A DNA stretch of 64,000 bases from the NCBI GenBank assembly GCA_010093705.1, contig MU006092.1:1198500-1262499 (forward strand). The letters run 5' to 3'. Made by a program: the position numbers and the translations under genes. The notes under the pieces are model-generated. The model was not told the DNA's origin and did not search any database. It was given only the letters and a program-made list of their open reading frames with translations. Origin of the DNA: Patellaria atrata CBS 101060. Lineage: Eukaryota > Ascomycota > Dothideomycetes > Patellariales > Patellariaceae. Of this stretch, positions 47,922-58,729 are shown piece by piece (the stretch's first letter is position 1; the number at the start of each line of letters is the position of its first letter).

Positions 47922-49937
47922 GAGCCTCGAGCGTAGCAACGTGTGAGGCGCCCAGGATGCGTCGAAGGTTTGCAGAGTCATTGCTCACTTGAACCTATCG
48001 CTGCACTTTTTTACTCTTATTTAATCATCATGGTCAAACTTACGGATCATCTATGCATTATTTCTTTCGGTCCGTCCCTGTAGACTTTTTCAACCATTTG
48101 TCCAATATCAATTAGATCCTTTACGGTAACCCTTTCGGTCAAGATTGCGTGGATTATATGTTATTGGGTGAGATGCTGTACTTATGTTGCGATTAAAACA
48201 AAGCTGTTCTATACCGACTTACGCTATCCTTCTGTTTCTCAGGACCATTGACGACGAATAGGACTTGAGTTCAGCAAATGCACGAATGCGTAGTTTTAAC
48301 ATGAGTATGACACACAAAACATCACCAACTTCCTCGAACCAATGGTTTACAAACATGATCTCTGTTCGCCCACTTCGCGCCAGTGTTATCCCAGAAGAAA
48401 TGAACTGACCTAACACAGCAATCAATGTACTGTGCAGCATTCAACCACATCCAGCCATTGACGGAAAACAAGTTCCCGCAGAACGTTTCTCGGGACGGGT
48501 CAATCATTACTAAACTGATATTCGAGCTGGGCCCCTGCAGTCAGCGCGAAGCTCACACGAGAGGTTTTGTCTTTCCCTCGCAAGGTTGAAAACGCCACTG
48601 TGTAATTTCCGCCAATTCAGATTTTAGCCTCTTACCCTTCCTCCTATCCTCTGTTGTACGCGGATGGGGTTACTGATTCATTGATCATAGATTACGTTTG
48701 TCCCTCCCCACGTTCAATCTTTCACCTTCAACCGCTGAACACCCCTTACTGAACACTCCTCACTCACAGCACTACCTCACCACAATGCTCCCTTTCACAG
48801 TACTCTTTGGCCCCCTGCGTGCTCTTTGAAGCAGCAGCAGCAATACGTATATAACGGAAAAAGCTTCTTCAATATGTATCCATTTGGAGGCACACTGTAA
48901 TAATGGGTCTGATGGAATTTCGAAAAAGGTAAAGATCCACAACTCAACATATGTGGACAGAAGTAATTTTTCCTAGAATATGACAATTAGAAAGGAAACG
49001 TTAATAGAACGTCTCAAGATTGGAAGGTAGAGTGAACAGAATCTGGAGATAAAGCAATTAGTAAAGAGTGAAAAGTGTGTTCATGAGTGAACCGTTACAT
49101 CCCTATGGATGGTTATGTTATTTCAGAAATGGTATGTAGACACGCTTCAGGGCTTGTCACGCTTGAGATGCTCAGCCCTTCTGATACTCGTTCGATGTGT
49201 GGTTGCTGTATATAGACTGTCTTGGATCCAACTGATTGAGTTTTCAGATTCCATACCTCTCACTATCAGTATTTCGGTAACTTCTAGGACGGGCTCTCTC
49301 TTTCTCGCTCAAAGTTTCGGCTTTCTTGCTGCTCGCAGGTTCAATGTGTGTAAGCCGAAAGACGGTTGATATTCGTAGATTAATACTGGGTGGAACCATC
49401 TATTAACCTTGATAGGTCACTAACTACTTGGTCGTTTATCAAAACCAACGTCATACTTAATGTTCAAGTCTACAATTGTACATTTCCCTGCGAGATTGAG
49501 AAATCGGTTAGATAGATCCCGTACCTAGATGTGAAGTGGGACAGTGCTGGAGCACTGATTGATCGAGAACCGAATCCTCGAGTTCCTCTCATGGATTGAT
49601 TATGAGACAATATTGCATGCTCCGACGTACTGTACAGAAAGGGGAAAGATATTCAACTCCTCGTTGAAAGATATCACGATCTGATAAGATGAATCAATTG
49701 TAACTGCGAACTAACTTTAGAGGAATACTACAAAGTAAGGTATCCTTGACTGATTTAAAGCCGTAGTCCAGGCAGAGATCCCGAGATCCGTCCCGAGCCC
49801 CGAGTGCTTCAAAATTAAAGCCGAGAGTAAATCCGAACTCGGACTTCTGCCCGCCATCCCCATACTGCAAACGCGATTGAAAAGGTAAATGCTGGGATCA
49901 GGAGAAAGGTATAAAGTGGAGGTGAACCACACCCTTC
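47922..49937. other. Intergenic, no gene seen
   Basis: Only short frames without motifs. The last few hundred bases form the upstream region of the O-methyltransferase gene. Confidence 0.5.
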
Positions 49938-50049
49938 TGACTCAGACTTGCATTTCAATATTTTTTGGGAGCGGAGAAAGGAGATTCTGACTCAGACCCG
50001 TAACTCAACGTCTGCTTACCCGTTCTTTGGGAAGAAAAAGTGATATAAA
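49938..50049 (+). promoter_or_regulatory. Promoter of O-methyltransferase: two TGACTCA sites and a TATA box
   Basis: The heptamer TGACTCA occurs at 49938-49944 and 49988-49994, each within the longer direct repeat TTCTGACTCAGAC, 50 bp apart. This is the core bound by Gcn4/CPC1-type and other AP-1 bZIP factors. A TATAAA box lies at 50044-50049, 60 bp before the ATG at 50109. Factor identity is inference. Confidence 0.5.
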
Positions 50050-50108
50050 GCGTATCAACCCCTCAATATACTTGTGGATTAGCAATTGAAAATTCAAATC
50101 GTATCATC

Positions 50109-50834
50109 ATGTCAGTCCCAAATGCATTCTACGACGGCTCCAACGAGCAGGACGAGCGCTGGACGGCCGTCGACGCATACGCTCTCGAGCATCTCCATCC
50201 TCCCAGCCGCCCGAACCACGAAACTCTTGTCAATACGCTCAAGCGCTCAGATGCTAACGGTCTGGACAACATTGCCGCCCACCCGACTATGGCAAAGTAC
50301 CTTGCCCTCCAATGTCGCATTGCTAAGGTAGAGCATGCCCTTGAAGTCGGAACTCTTGGGGGCTACACAGCAATCTGGATAGCGAGCGAAAACCCCAAAC
50401 TCCATCTCACATCCATCGAGTGCGATACACATAGCGCTAAGGTGGCCCGCGAGAACATCGAGAAAGCGGGATTGACGGATCGGATTGAGGTTGTGGAGGG
50501 AGTAGCCCTGGAGGTTCTCCCAAAGCTTGTTGCTGACGTCAAGGCCAGCAAGAGAGCTCCGTACGGCTTTGCGTTCATAGATGCTGATAAGCAGAACAAT
50601 TGGCCCTATGTTCAGAATATCTTGAAGATGAGTCAGTCGGGAACTATCATTGTCGTCGACAACGTCGTTCGCCGTGCAGAACTTGTCCTGCCGCAGTTTC
50701 AGCACGACACGAGAGTTATAGGGTCGAGGCAAGTCGTTGAAGAAATCGGAAAACTAGAAAACGTCGATGCGACTCTAATACAGACCGTCAGTGAGAAGGA
50801 TTATGATGGGTTTCTCCTTGCAGTGGTCCAATAG
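50109..50834 (+). CDS. SAM-dependent O-methyltransferase (family 3)
   Basis: Single exon, 241 residues, the normal length for the caffeoyl-CoA/catechol-type O-methyltransferase family found in fungi and bacteria. It transfers the methyl group of S-adenosylmethionine to a phenolic hydroxyl or similar acceptor, usually with a divalent metal. Seen: the SAM-binding loop EVGTLGGYTAIWIA at about 79-92, SIECD (acidic residue for the ribose) after it, FIDADKQNNWPYV with the metal-site Asp, and IVVDNVVRRAELV, the second metal ligand region. The end YDGFLLAVV is typical. No biosynthetic cluster partners are adjacent, so the acceptor is unknown; detoxification or a lone secondary-metabolism role are both possible. 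Confidence 0.93.
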   Translation: MSVPNAFYDGSNEQDERWTAVDAYALEHLHPPSRPNHETLVNTLKRSDANGLDNIAAHPTMAKYLALQCRIAKVEHALEVGTLGGYTAIWIASENPKLHLTSIECDTHSAKVARENIEKAGLTDRIEVVEGVALEVLPKLVADVKASKRAPYGFAFIDADKQNNWPYVQNILKMSQSGTIIVVDNVVRRAELVLPQFQHDTRVIGSRQVVEEIGKLENVDATLIQTVSEKDYDGFLLAVVQ

Positions 50835-51609
50835 GATCCCGACCTACAGCAGCGGCTGAAATGATGGTCGCGCATGGAGCACGATAAGTTACGTGGTGGA
50901 TTCGCAGTCATTTGTATAGATTGATGATTGCCCAAAGAGGCCATTCGTTCGGGTTGGCACGGATAACCCTGTACGTAGAGAAAAGGAACGAAAAATTCTA
51001 TACATTAGCAACAATCCATAACTCTCGTCTTAGTATTGGCCTAAATCTTGAGTGCAAAGAGAAGTGTTCTGTGAATTAGCTTGACTAGAAACGATTCAAG
51101 GACTTCTAATATACTCGCATTGTCTACATTGCAAAACATGAAGGAAAATAGACCAATCAGTGAGAGAACAGCCTCTGGTAAGGGACTTGTCTACGCACAT
51201 CTAGTGAACGAGTTAGATGTTTCCCCGTAATAGGCTAGAGAGACATGGTTGGCACTGAGGTTTGGAAATTTGTAGCTTTGACTGACATTATTTCTTCAAA
51301 TTCTCACATGTCTCCACCTTGAAAGACAAATCAATCAACACGTCACTTTTACAATTTCCTGTGACTCAACGTCAGCATTGGATATGACTGACTGAGTAGT
51401 ATGAGAGACATACGACCTGATGGTGAAAAAGCCAGCCTGCCCTGGACTCAAGGCAAACCAGCATACATTTGATGCTAGCTCTCGTTATTCTAACTCTGGA
51501 TCCGTAGAGCTGGTGAAGTGAATGCTTTATTAATGCCTTGCGACTCTTAGGTATGCTGCTGCTCGCTTCGAAGCTATCGAAAATCCTTGGTCTTCAGTAC
51601 CTCCCCTCA
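50835..51609. other. Intergenic, convergent 3' ends
   Basis: The stretch lies between the 3' ends of the O-methyltransferase and the Y14 gene. No gene or clear repeat was seen. Confidence 0.5.
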
Positions 51610-52135
51610 TTACATATCTTCATCCCTAATATCTGGGCTCTTACTCCTCGCTCTGCTTTGTCTCGCTGGTGGTCCACGACCTCGTCCCTTTTCGCCCTTT
51701 CCGGGGGGTGGTCGCACGAAAGCGAAGTCGACAGATATCGTTTGATCGAGTAGCTTAGTTCCATTTGCGCCTTCTACAGCAGCCTTCGCTTCACCTTGGG
51801 TAGGATATTCAATGAGAACGTAACCCTAAAACGAGACATACTGTTAGAGCACAGATTTCAACAGTCGTTGGGCTTCTAAAACGTAGAGTAAGCTAGAGAC
51901 ATACTTTTACGTAGCCTGTCCTGCGGTCTAGGTTCAAGTGGATATTCTTGATTTCTCCGAATTCCCCGAACAGATCTGTGATATCTTCTTCGCTGGCTTC
52001 CTCATGAATATTTGTAGCGATAACAATCCATCCTTCAATTGAACGAACAGCAACGGCACCAGCAGCAGTGCGAACATCAGTGCCTTTGATTTGCGGTTCG
52101 GAAGGTGTATCAATCTCCATGTCTGCGTCAGCCAT
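51610..52135 (-). CDS. Exon-junction-complex protein Y14 (RBM8A)
   Basis: Two exons, 52135-51905 and 51825-51610, joined across a 79-nt intron to give 148 residues. Y14 pairs with Mago nashi and locks eIF4AIII onto spliced mRNA; it acts in the nucleus and travels with mRNA to the cytoplasm. Seen: an acidic N-terminus ([11 protein letters not shown]), one RRM from about residue 35 to 112 with [14 protein letters not shown] (RNP2 strand), [24 protein letters not shown] (given here in parts: [14 protein letters not shown] and [15 protein letters not shown]) and ISVDFAFV, then the RG- and RS-rich tail [18 protein letters not shown]. These match animal RBM8A closely in order and spacing. Budding yeast lacks the gene, most filamentous fungi keep it. 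Confidence 0.95.
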
Positions 52136-52737
52136 TGTGGTGGTCGCAAGCGGTAAGCTGTGACAAGTAGGGGTTTCAGAGAAAGACGTCGTTATTGAAA
52201 TATGAACTAGCCCGAAAGCTTAGGAAGTCAACCTTGCAATGCCTGGAGGACTTCTGTTTCTGCACGATGTCTTGGCATTAATTATTGGGTACAAAAGCTA
52301 CCTTCATTCCACAATTATCATACGCAGATAATCTCTAACATCATCGTATAATAATGATTACTCTATCCTGTTTGAGCTTCGTTGTGGGTTATTCAAACGC
52401 AAGTGACAAGCGCAGTGTGTACCGTACATTAGTTGCAACTAACAGAATTACGGACGATTATTTCGATAGCCTAAGGTTTGATACGGACAGTACAAAGGAC
52501 ATGAAAAGAACAGGTCAATGATAAATGTGCGTCGATACCGAACAACCGAACTCCTTTGGTATCTTCCCATCCTCCAGGAAAGCTCAACAACATAGGTCCA
52601 GAAATGCGGACTTCAGGAACGTACAACTCCCTGCAGAAACAGAACCATTCAGATACCCCACCCACACCTACCGCCGTTCTGTTACATAATACAAGGGTTC
52701 CTTGTAGCGGGAATGTTTTGACATGAGAAAAAAGTCA

Positions 52738-54474
52738 TCATGCGCTGTTTCCAGCAGCTGCTTCAGAGATGCCGCTCAAGGGACCACCAAAGGAGTTCGT
52801 GTCTTGGTTAGGTGTCCCGAGACCACCTCCTATACCTCCAACTCCCATCCTGCTTGATGCGCTCTCATCCTCTTCGCCCATGCCGTCTACGTCAGGCCAG
52901 AAACGCTCTTCGATCCAGCAGACTTGTCGGAAGACTTGCTCGCACCTATTCATTTCTTCCTTCCCATTCGGAATTGAAGAATTGTTGGCTAGTTCATCCA
53001 CTAGATTGCGGATAGCATCGACAAATTTGGAAAAGGCAGGAGACGTCCAATTGGGAATAAGCGCTTGATGGAGCGCGACGATGTGTGAATCCGTAGAGGG
53101 AGTGGATAGGGAATGAGAGAACGAGGACGCGTACAACCAAGCTGAGCGATAACACTAGATTGTTCAATGTAAGTATTTCCATGTGCTCAATGCTCGGAAT
53201 AGTCCTAATATCAAACTTACGTGTTCTGTTGCCCATAGGACAACCATGCCTTCTAACAACGATGCACTGGAACTGCTTGAGCTTATGAACAGGTCCAAGT
53301 AGGCACGCGTAAAATGATTGGGGGGTTCATCGTTCAAGTGGAGACCATACTTGGTCGCAGTGATCTCGAAGAAGCTCATTTCACGTCTAATATTGTTGAT
53401 CGCAGAGATTAAAACATCCATTGTCCTATACATGGGATGGAACTGTGAATTTTGCACAGCTGGTAAGCGAATCTTTGCAAGAAGCTGCCCGATGAAACGG
53501 ATATAGCCTCGCGCATAATGACCGTCTTGGACTAGCCACTGGCATAAAGGTCCTGCTCCTAAAGTCCCACACCCAGCATGAGATAAGAACGGCTGTTGCG
53601 TCGCTAAGGTGAACGAGGAGGAGCAAATATTGAGGAGGTGTCCAGTAAGAGATGGAGCCATGTCCCTAGCCGGGGCGATAGGTTGTGGTGGAGCCATGCG
53701 CTCACCATTTCTGTCGCGTTTATTCGAATTTGGTCCTCGACGGTGAACTTGCAGGTTAGGGTTGGGATGTGTTCCATTCAGCATATTGCGCGTGGCCCCT
53801 TCTACAACTGGCGGCTCAATGCTCGGTTCGTTATCCCCGTTCTGTTGTGCAGCAAGATGCGCTTGCGCCTCTGGGGAAGCAAGATAGGCCTGGCAAGACT
53901 GAAGATGCTCGATCTGACGCGTCGTGTTCTTCGCACGGGTGAATCCGCAATGGAGACATCTTACTTTATTACACTAGAGGATATTCCGTTAGATACGCTG
54001 TGCTGATATAAATTGCGCGCACAATGGATGAGATGAATAGTGTGGAGAATGTGGCTCTCACCTTGGACGGAGTGTCACTGTCCTGGTATTCAGTGAACGC
54101 CTGACGAATGTCTGGATTTGCGCTTGATAATGTTAATCGCGATGTAGCAGATGATAAAGTTTGAAGATGTCCAAGTGGTTGCTTACTGGCGACCCATTGT
54201 TTTCCAGTGGACGAAGGCCCGAGGCGCAGGCTGAATTCTGGTTTTGAATACTTGTATCGTTCGTAAGCTTGGAGAGCCCGTAACAGAACTGGGTCGGGAG
54301 GAGGGAAATCTGTTAGATCGCCAGCTTTGTCAGAAACCACGTGCAGTCTAACCTCAAATGACTAGATGGTATTTGATGAAATATTCAGTCATCAGGGTAA
54401 ATTCTAGAGGCACTCATAATTGGTAAGGAATGAGTTCTAAACAGGGGCATGCGTAATCGCTCATTACCATTCAT
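52738..54474 (-). CDS. Zinc finger fused to TenA/heme-oxygenase-like domain
   Basis: Exons 54309-54062, 53973-53221 and 53154-52738 join in frame. No ATG opens the first of these; the only start I can place is a 7-nt exon at 54474-54468 (ATGAATG, then GTAATG), joined across a 158-nt intron to give MNDFPPPDP and 474 residues. Seen: C91, C94, H108, C112 in CLHCGFTRAK...HLQSC, a C2HC finger of the BED kind; a Pro/Arg-rich linker; then from about residue 170 a helical domain with PFLSHAGCGTL, QWLVQDGHYARGYIRFIG and, in the last exon, CYRSAWLYASSFS. This order is that of the TenA/THI-4/PQQC group, whose bacterial members hydrolyse aminopyrimidines in thiamin salvage. Whether this protein is an enzyme or a nucleic-acid-binding protein is open. 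An acidic tail (EEDESASSR) precedes a Gly-rich end. Confidence 0.8.
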
Positions 54475-55632
54475 GTTGATGCTCGTGTTTATAACTAACT
54501 GCGATCGTTGGGTTTCCATGTTATTCACAAAGGAGGTAACTTAAGCGCAAAAAGACGATACCCCCGACGGGAACGAAACTGTATCGATCCCATAACCACT
54601 ATGTCTTGGCTAATGCTTGTCAACCTAACATTAAAACCTTTCGAATTTTACATAGATACACACAAAGTTTTTTATTTTCTATACTCTGCCTTAGGTTTCC
54701 GTAAAATCAATTGAAGAACATAGGCCCCTCCCATAGAGTACGTCCTTCATCCTTTTCTACGATATGTTCCTTCTGATCCAACGCTTTCCAGGGAGATTAC
54801 CTTATACATTTCATATCGTTTTCTGCACTCCTAATAACTATTATCTTACGCACCGCGAAAGTGCAGTGTCTCTAGGGGTGGACACATCAAGCATGGTCCA
54901 AACAAAGTCTCCACTCTTTGTATAGCTAAGTTGTATCTCAATTCTACGTAAGTTATTGTAAACCAGCGTTACCAAGACCGAATGCGGGCTAGCACCCGCG
55001 AGCTCGGCCACACACAGTAGGTACTTTTTCCTAAGATTATCCTCTCATCTAATCTACTTGGTCGATAGTTCTCTTAGTCTCTCAAGGTGTCCCCATTATG
55101 AGTATTAAAAGAAAGAGTGTTCAAAGCTAATGTAATCTATCAACATCACGGCGAGTATCTAGAAATGCACGGGCTCGCTAAACAGTACTCCATTGATTAA
55201 AAACAAGCAGTTAAAGACGAAAAGACAACCGAAAAGCTCTCTCCCTAGACTAATATATTAAGGAAGGTCCCCATTCTGGTAAACCTCGTCTGGCCGAATT
55301 GATATCAACTTCGAATCAAAACAAGACCAGAACGCGGACTACACAAAGTGGGACAATATCCAAGATATGACGAAAACCGAAGAACACAAAGTGCAACAAT
55401 ACCGAAATAAGGCGAAAATTCAAAAAAACACAAAAACAACAAAGAGCAAACGGAACCAAAGATGTGGAAGAAATCTGAATAATGCAAATGGAATGAGGGA
55501 GAAACTTGGTTCTTCTTCGATCTGGGACTCTGGTAATCAGAGATTCCTCGTACGTAGGCGGCCAACCCTCTTCGGCGAGATCTTTGGGACTGCGGTCTTG
55601 GACACTTTTGGAATTTCCTGAATCTCCCCAAT
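54475..55632. other. Intergenic, no gene seen
   Basis: The overlapping minus-strand frames at 55305-55636 are rich in Phe, Cys and Leu and look like composition rather than protein. No RNA gene or repeat was recognised. Confidence 0.45.
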
Positions 55633-56801
55633 TCATTCTCTTGGTGTGCTCAATCCCGTGCCACTGAAATACTTTACAAGCATTTGACCCGCTGATGCAC
55701 GTTCTTCAGAATTTTCCCGTACCATTGGTTCGAGTTTAGGGATTACTTTCGCGCATTCTTCAATATGCTTGAGAACAAGCGGATATGTATTCGCAGGGAC
55801 ATAACGTTCTTCTCCCACTCCGGTTAGTTGATTGATTACGGCGAACAGAGACCATACATCCGCTTTTACTCTGTGACGCTTCTCCGCGACCGTTGTGTAT
55901 TTCAGGGACCATATATGGTATAGTGCTACTGCAGGACTTCGCCATAGCTTTGTTATTGGCAAGCCCAAAATCTGCTAACTGAAGAAGAACTTTCCCTTCG
56001 CTCACCCTTGTATAGAGAATATTATCGGGCTTGACGTCGCGAAGAATCCAGCCACGAAAGTCCAGATAATCAAGTGCTTGTAACATTTGGACTAACAAGT
56101 TGGTCAGGAGCGTCCCGTCTCGTCTTAGGTGAGGGAACCTTTGGATAAAGTCTGTAAGGTTACCCTCTTTAAGGCCCATGTAAAAAAAAACACTCTCTCC
56201 CTGCCCCATCCCGTCGTTCCGAAGTATTCGACGATGTTTGTCTATACTACCATAGGAATGTGCGGGTAATGTGCGTTTAGGAGATACATACGTGGGAAGC
56301 TTGAGAGCGAGCTTTGATTTCACGGCGCAGCGAAGTCTCCTTGGCATTTCGGTCTGGGTCCGTTTTAGGAGGTACTTCTTGGATCTTGACTGCTACAGCG
56401 GTTCCCGAATCCATATCTGTGGCCTCCCATACCTCACCCCAAGATCCTCTTCCTGACTGTCGTGTTAGTATAGCCGCCTGTACAAGATCTCCCTTCGGCT
56501 TGTTGAACCTAGTGTTGTACCAGGGGGATAGTTCTCTAGGTCCTTCATCAATCGTCTCGGTATTTCGAGTATTTTGCCACTCTCGTCCAGCCAACTGCAG
56601 AAGTATGCTGTGCACCTCTTGCTCCACGTTTTTTTTTTTTTGTTTAAACCAGACCAAATCGACCACAAATAGCTCCACCCGTCCTCTACCCCGAGTGCTG
56701 ATCCTATATGGAGTTCCCGGGTTGAGGATGATGTGGCGGATGTTCCCCACTTGTCTGAACCCAAAGGGTTTTATTTCGGTGGTACCTTCGCCTGACCGGT
56801 C
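55633..56801 (-). pseudogene. Protein-kinase relic with FHA-like N-terminus
   Basis: Kinase motifs appear in order on the minus strand: SGRGSWGEVWEA (glycine loop), TAVAVKIQE (VAIK Lys), then after an intron-like gap NIVEYFG, YMGLKEGNL, WILRDVKPDNIL (catalytic loop, with Leu in place of His in HRD), LADFGLAN (DFG), PYMVPEIHNG (APE region) and VKADVWSLF. The pieces before the glycine loop (PYRISTRGRGRVELFVVDL) resemble part of an FHA domain, so the ancestor may have been a Chk2/Cds1-like kinase, of which several Leotiomycetes carry extra copies. The frame shifts at a run of nine T (coding strand) before YMGL and again after the APE region, and no ATG opens the first frame. The gene is probably dead; assembly error at the homopolymer is the alternative for one of the shifts. 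Confidence 0.65.
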
Positions 56802-57116
56802 TCAAAGCTCAATTTGATGGGAGATGCGATTAATCTGGAACAGAAATTGGACTCTGGAGATACCTTTTCCTGGCAAGTAGAAGTCTGATTCATTCCCCCT
56901 TCCCACCTTTGCTATAACTGAATCATACCGTTCTCCCGAAACATGATAACCGAACTCGTGTCTGTTTCTATTTTAGGAAGCAGGAGAGACAAAGGGTGGA
57001 TTATCTTTCTCTAGAAGCATTTCCATAGCCGGATTCGACTCTAACGGCACCAGATGGAAGGATGTTCGGTTGTGGACTTCGTACGCTATATTGAAAGTAA
57101 GATCCTATCGTCTGAC

Positions 57117-57285
57117 GAAGCAAGTAAAGTCGATGATAGTAGGGAAGCGAGTAAGTTGAAAACTGGGAAGCAGGTAAATGCGATATTGGGGAAGCAAGTA
57201 AAAGCGATGATGGGGAAGCAAGTAAAAGCTACAATGAGGAAGCAGGTAAAGGCTATAATGGGAAAGCAAGTAGAGGCGATGATAG
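57117..57285 (+). repeat. 24-bp minisatellite in an open frame
   Basis: About seven imperfect units of GAAGCAAGTAAAAGCGATGA-type sequence with a 24-bp period (the first two units deviate in length). Because 24 is a multiple of three, the plus strand reads as repeated GKQVKAMM octapeptides within an 88-codon frame (57054-57320), and the minus strand also stays open with repeats of CFPIIAFT. I cannot tell whether either is expressed. Confidence 0.7.
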
Positions 57286-57857
57286 TGCCTTTGGAGGAAT
57301 GCAAGCAAGGTCGGTTATAGTATGATGGGAAGATCATAACAACTGATAGACATTTTTATCTCTAAGATGAACGTTACACCATACTCTGTACCCCAACAGA
57401 GGAAGAGGATCGAGCATCCAGCACGAATGGTCAAGCTATCAATTCAAACGTAGCATGGCGTACAGACTCTCATACACGAAGGCTTCTAACGGTGGTTAAA
57501 AACAGTCAGTTCAGGTGGGTAACCTCCGTCTTTGTACCACCTTGGCCGAGACGTTATGTTTATATCTGCCCAATAGCTATCTGTATGTATACTGTCAACT
57601 CTGATATAACTTCATGGGGTGTTCATGCACTAGGAAAGACAATCACCGTGGATGGAATAATGGATTTTGTAGCGCGCTAAGGCCAGCTCTACACAAGGCT
57701 GAGGCAGAGACTGTCGCATTTACAACTGTTTCACCCGGGACTGCAGTATGGATCCTTGGAGGTGGCAGTGTTTCGTTTGTTACTATAAGGTATTATTAGA
57801 TTGTCGTGAGAAAGTGTGAAATGTAGTCTTGGAGTCTACCATAGGGGTATGTACTCT

Positions 57858-58360
57858 ACTATACTGCTCTGATATACTGTAGGTACTTACTTAAGGTGAT
57901 GTGTTGTTTACCTTAGGGAGATGATCTGCGGGTTACAGCTCGTAGGGAGACACAGACTTGTCGGCCAAACGTCCCGGGGAAAGGGGGGAGGGGGGCGAAC
58001 TGGCAGTATCAATATAGCCAAGCAGTATAATACAGCATCAACTTTGTATATGCTGAGTAGATACAACATTAATTTGGTATATGCTTGGTATTTGGTTCAA
58101 TATCGCATATACTGAACATGGCATAGTTCAACTTCTACTTACACATTGTCTGTATATGTTTAGTATATACAGAGTATATGCTAAGGTACTTACGGCACTA
58201 CTACTATTATAGGCCCTCTTAGGTACCTGTACTACGTATCCGAAACTTAGGCACTACCTCCCCAAAGGTTAGGGGTATGTACTTAGCATATGCTGAGCGT
58301 ATGCGAAAGGGAGCTAAATACTAAAAGTTCCTCATCCTATTACCTTAGTATATGCAAAGT
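57858..58360. repeat. Cluster of GTATATGC / GCATATAC dyads
   Basis: Within 500 bp the octamer GTATATGC or its complement GCATATAC occurs at least six times (near 58046, 58077, 58105, 58172 and 58348, with close variants near 57870, 58152 and 58281), often followed by TGAG or TTAG, and there are repeated GGTACTTAC words. It reads as a set of short dyads rather than a tandem array. It may be a decayed MITE-like element or a cluster of protein-binding sites. No gene is recognised between the minisatellite and the AT-hook relic, and the plus strand also has a G-rich tract at 57975-57995. Confidence 0.45.
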
Positions 58361-58729
58361 TGATACTGCAGTGAGCTGTAAGGTGGGAAAGGGTCAAGTA
58401 TTTTTTGTCTGTGCACGCGTTTTCGACCCTACGAGCTGTCAGCCCTATGATCTGCAGCGAGCGCGATCTCAATTCTGGGTTGTTAGCGTACCTGGACGCG
58501 CTGGAACTGAGGTAACCACTGAAGAAAATCGGACAAAAAGGCATCTCCGCCTCGCCCTCCTGTTTTACCTTTACGTTACTGGACCAGGATCCTTGCGGCG
58601 CTTATCGTATAGCTTCCTTGCTCGTCGTGAACACATTCACCAAACTTTCATCAATCTCCTATATAACTCATCTACATCCTTCTTTTTGAGTCAGTTAACG
58701 ATCAAGTTGTTTGTACAGTATTCACGCCT

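Noticed and set aside
52471-52665. 64-codon minus frame downstream of the zinc-finger/TenA gene
   Set aside because: Some protein-like composition, but it lies beyond the stop of that gene and has no start, splice context or family match I can support.
55305-55636. Overlapping Phe/Cys-rich minus frames after the kinase relic
   Set aside because: Two frames open over the same bases, low complexity, no motif.
57117-57285. CRISPR-like repeat array
   Set aside because: Units are contiguous with no spacers, and the DNA is eukaryotic; this is a minisatellite.
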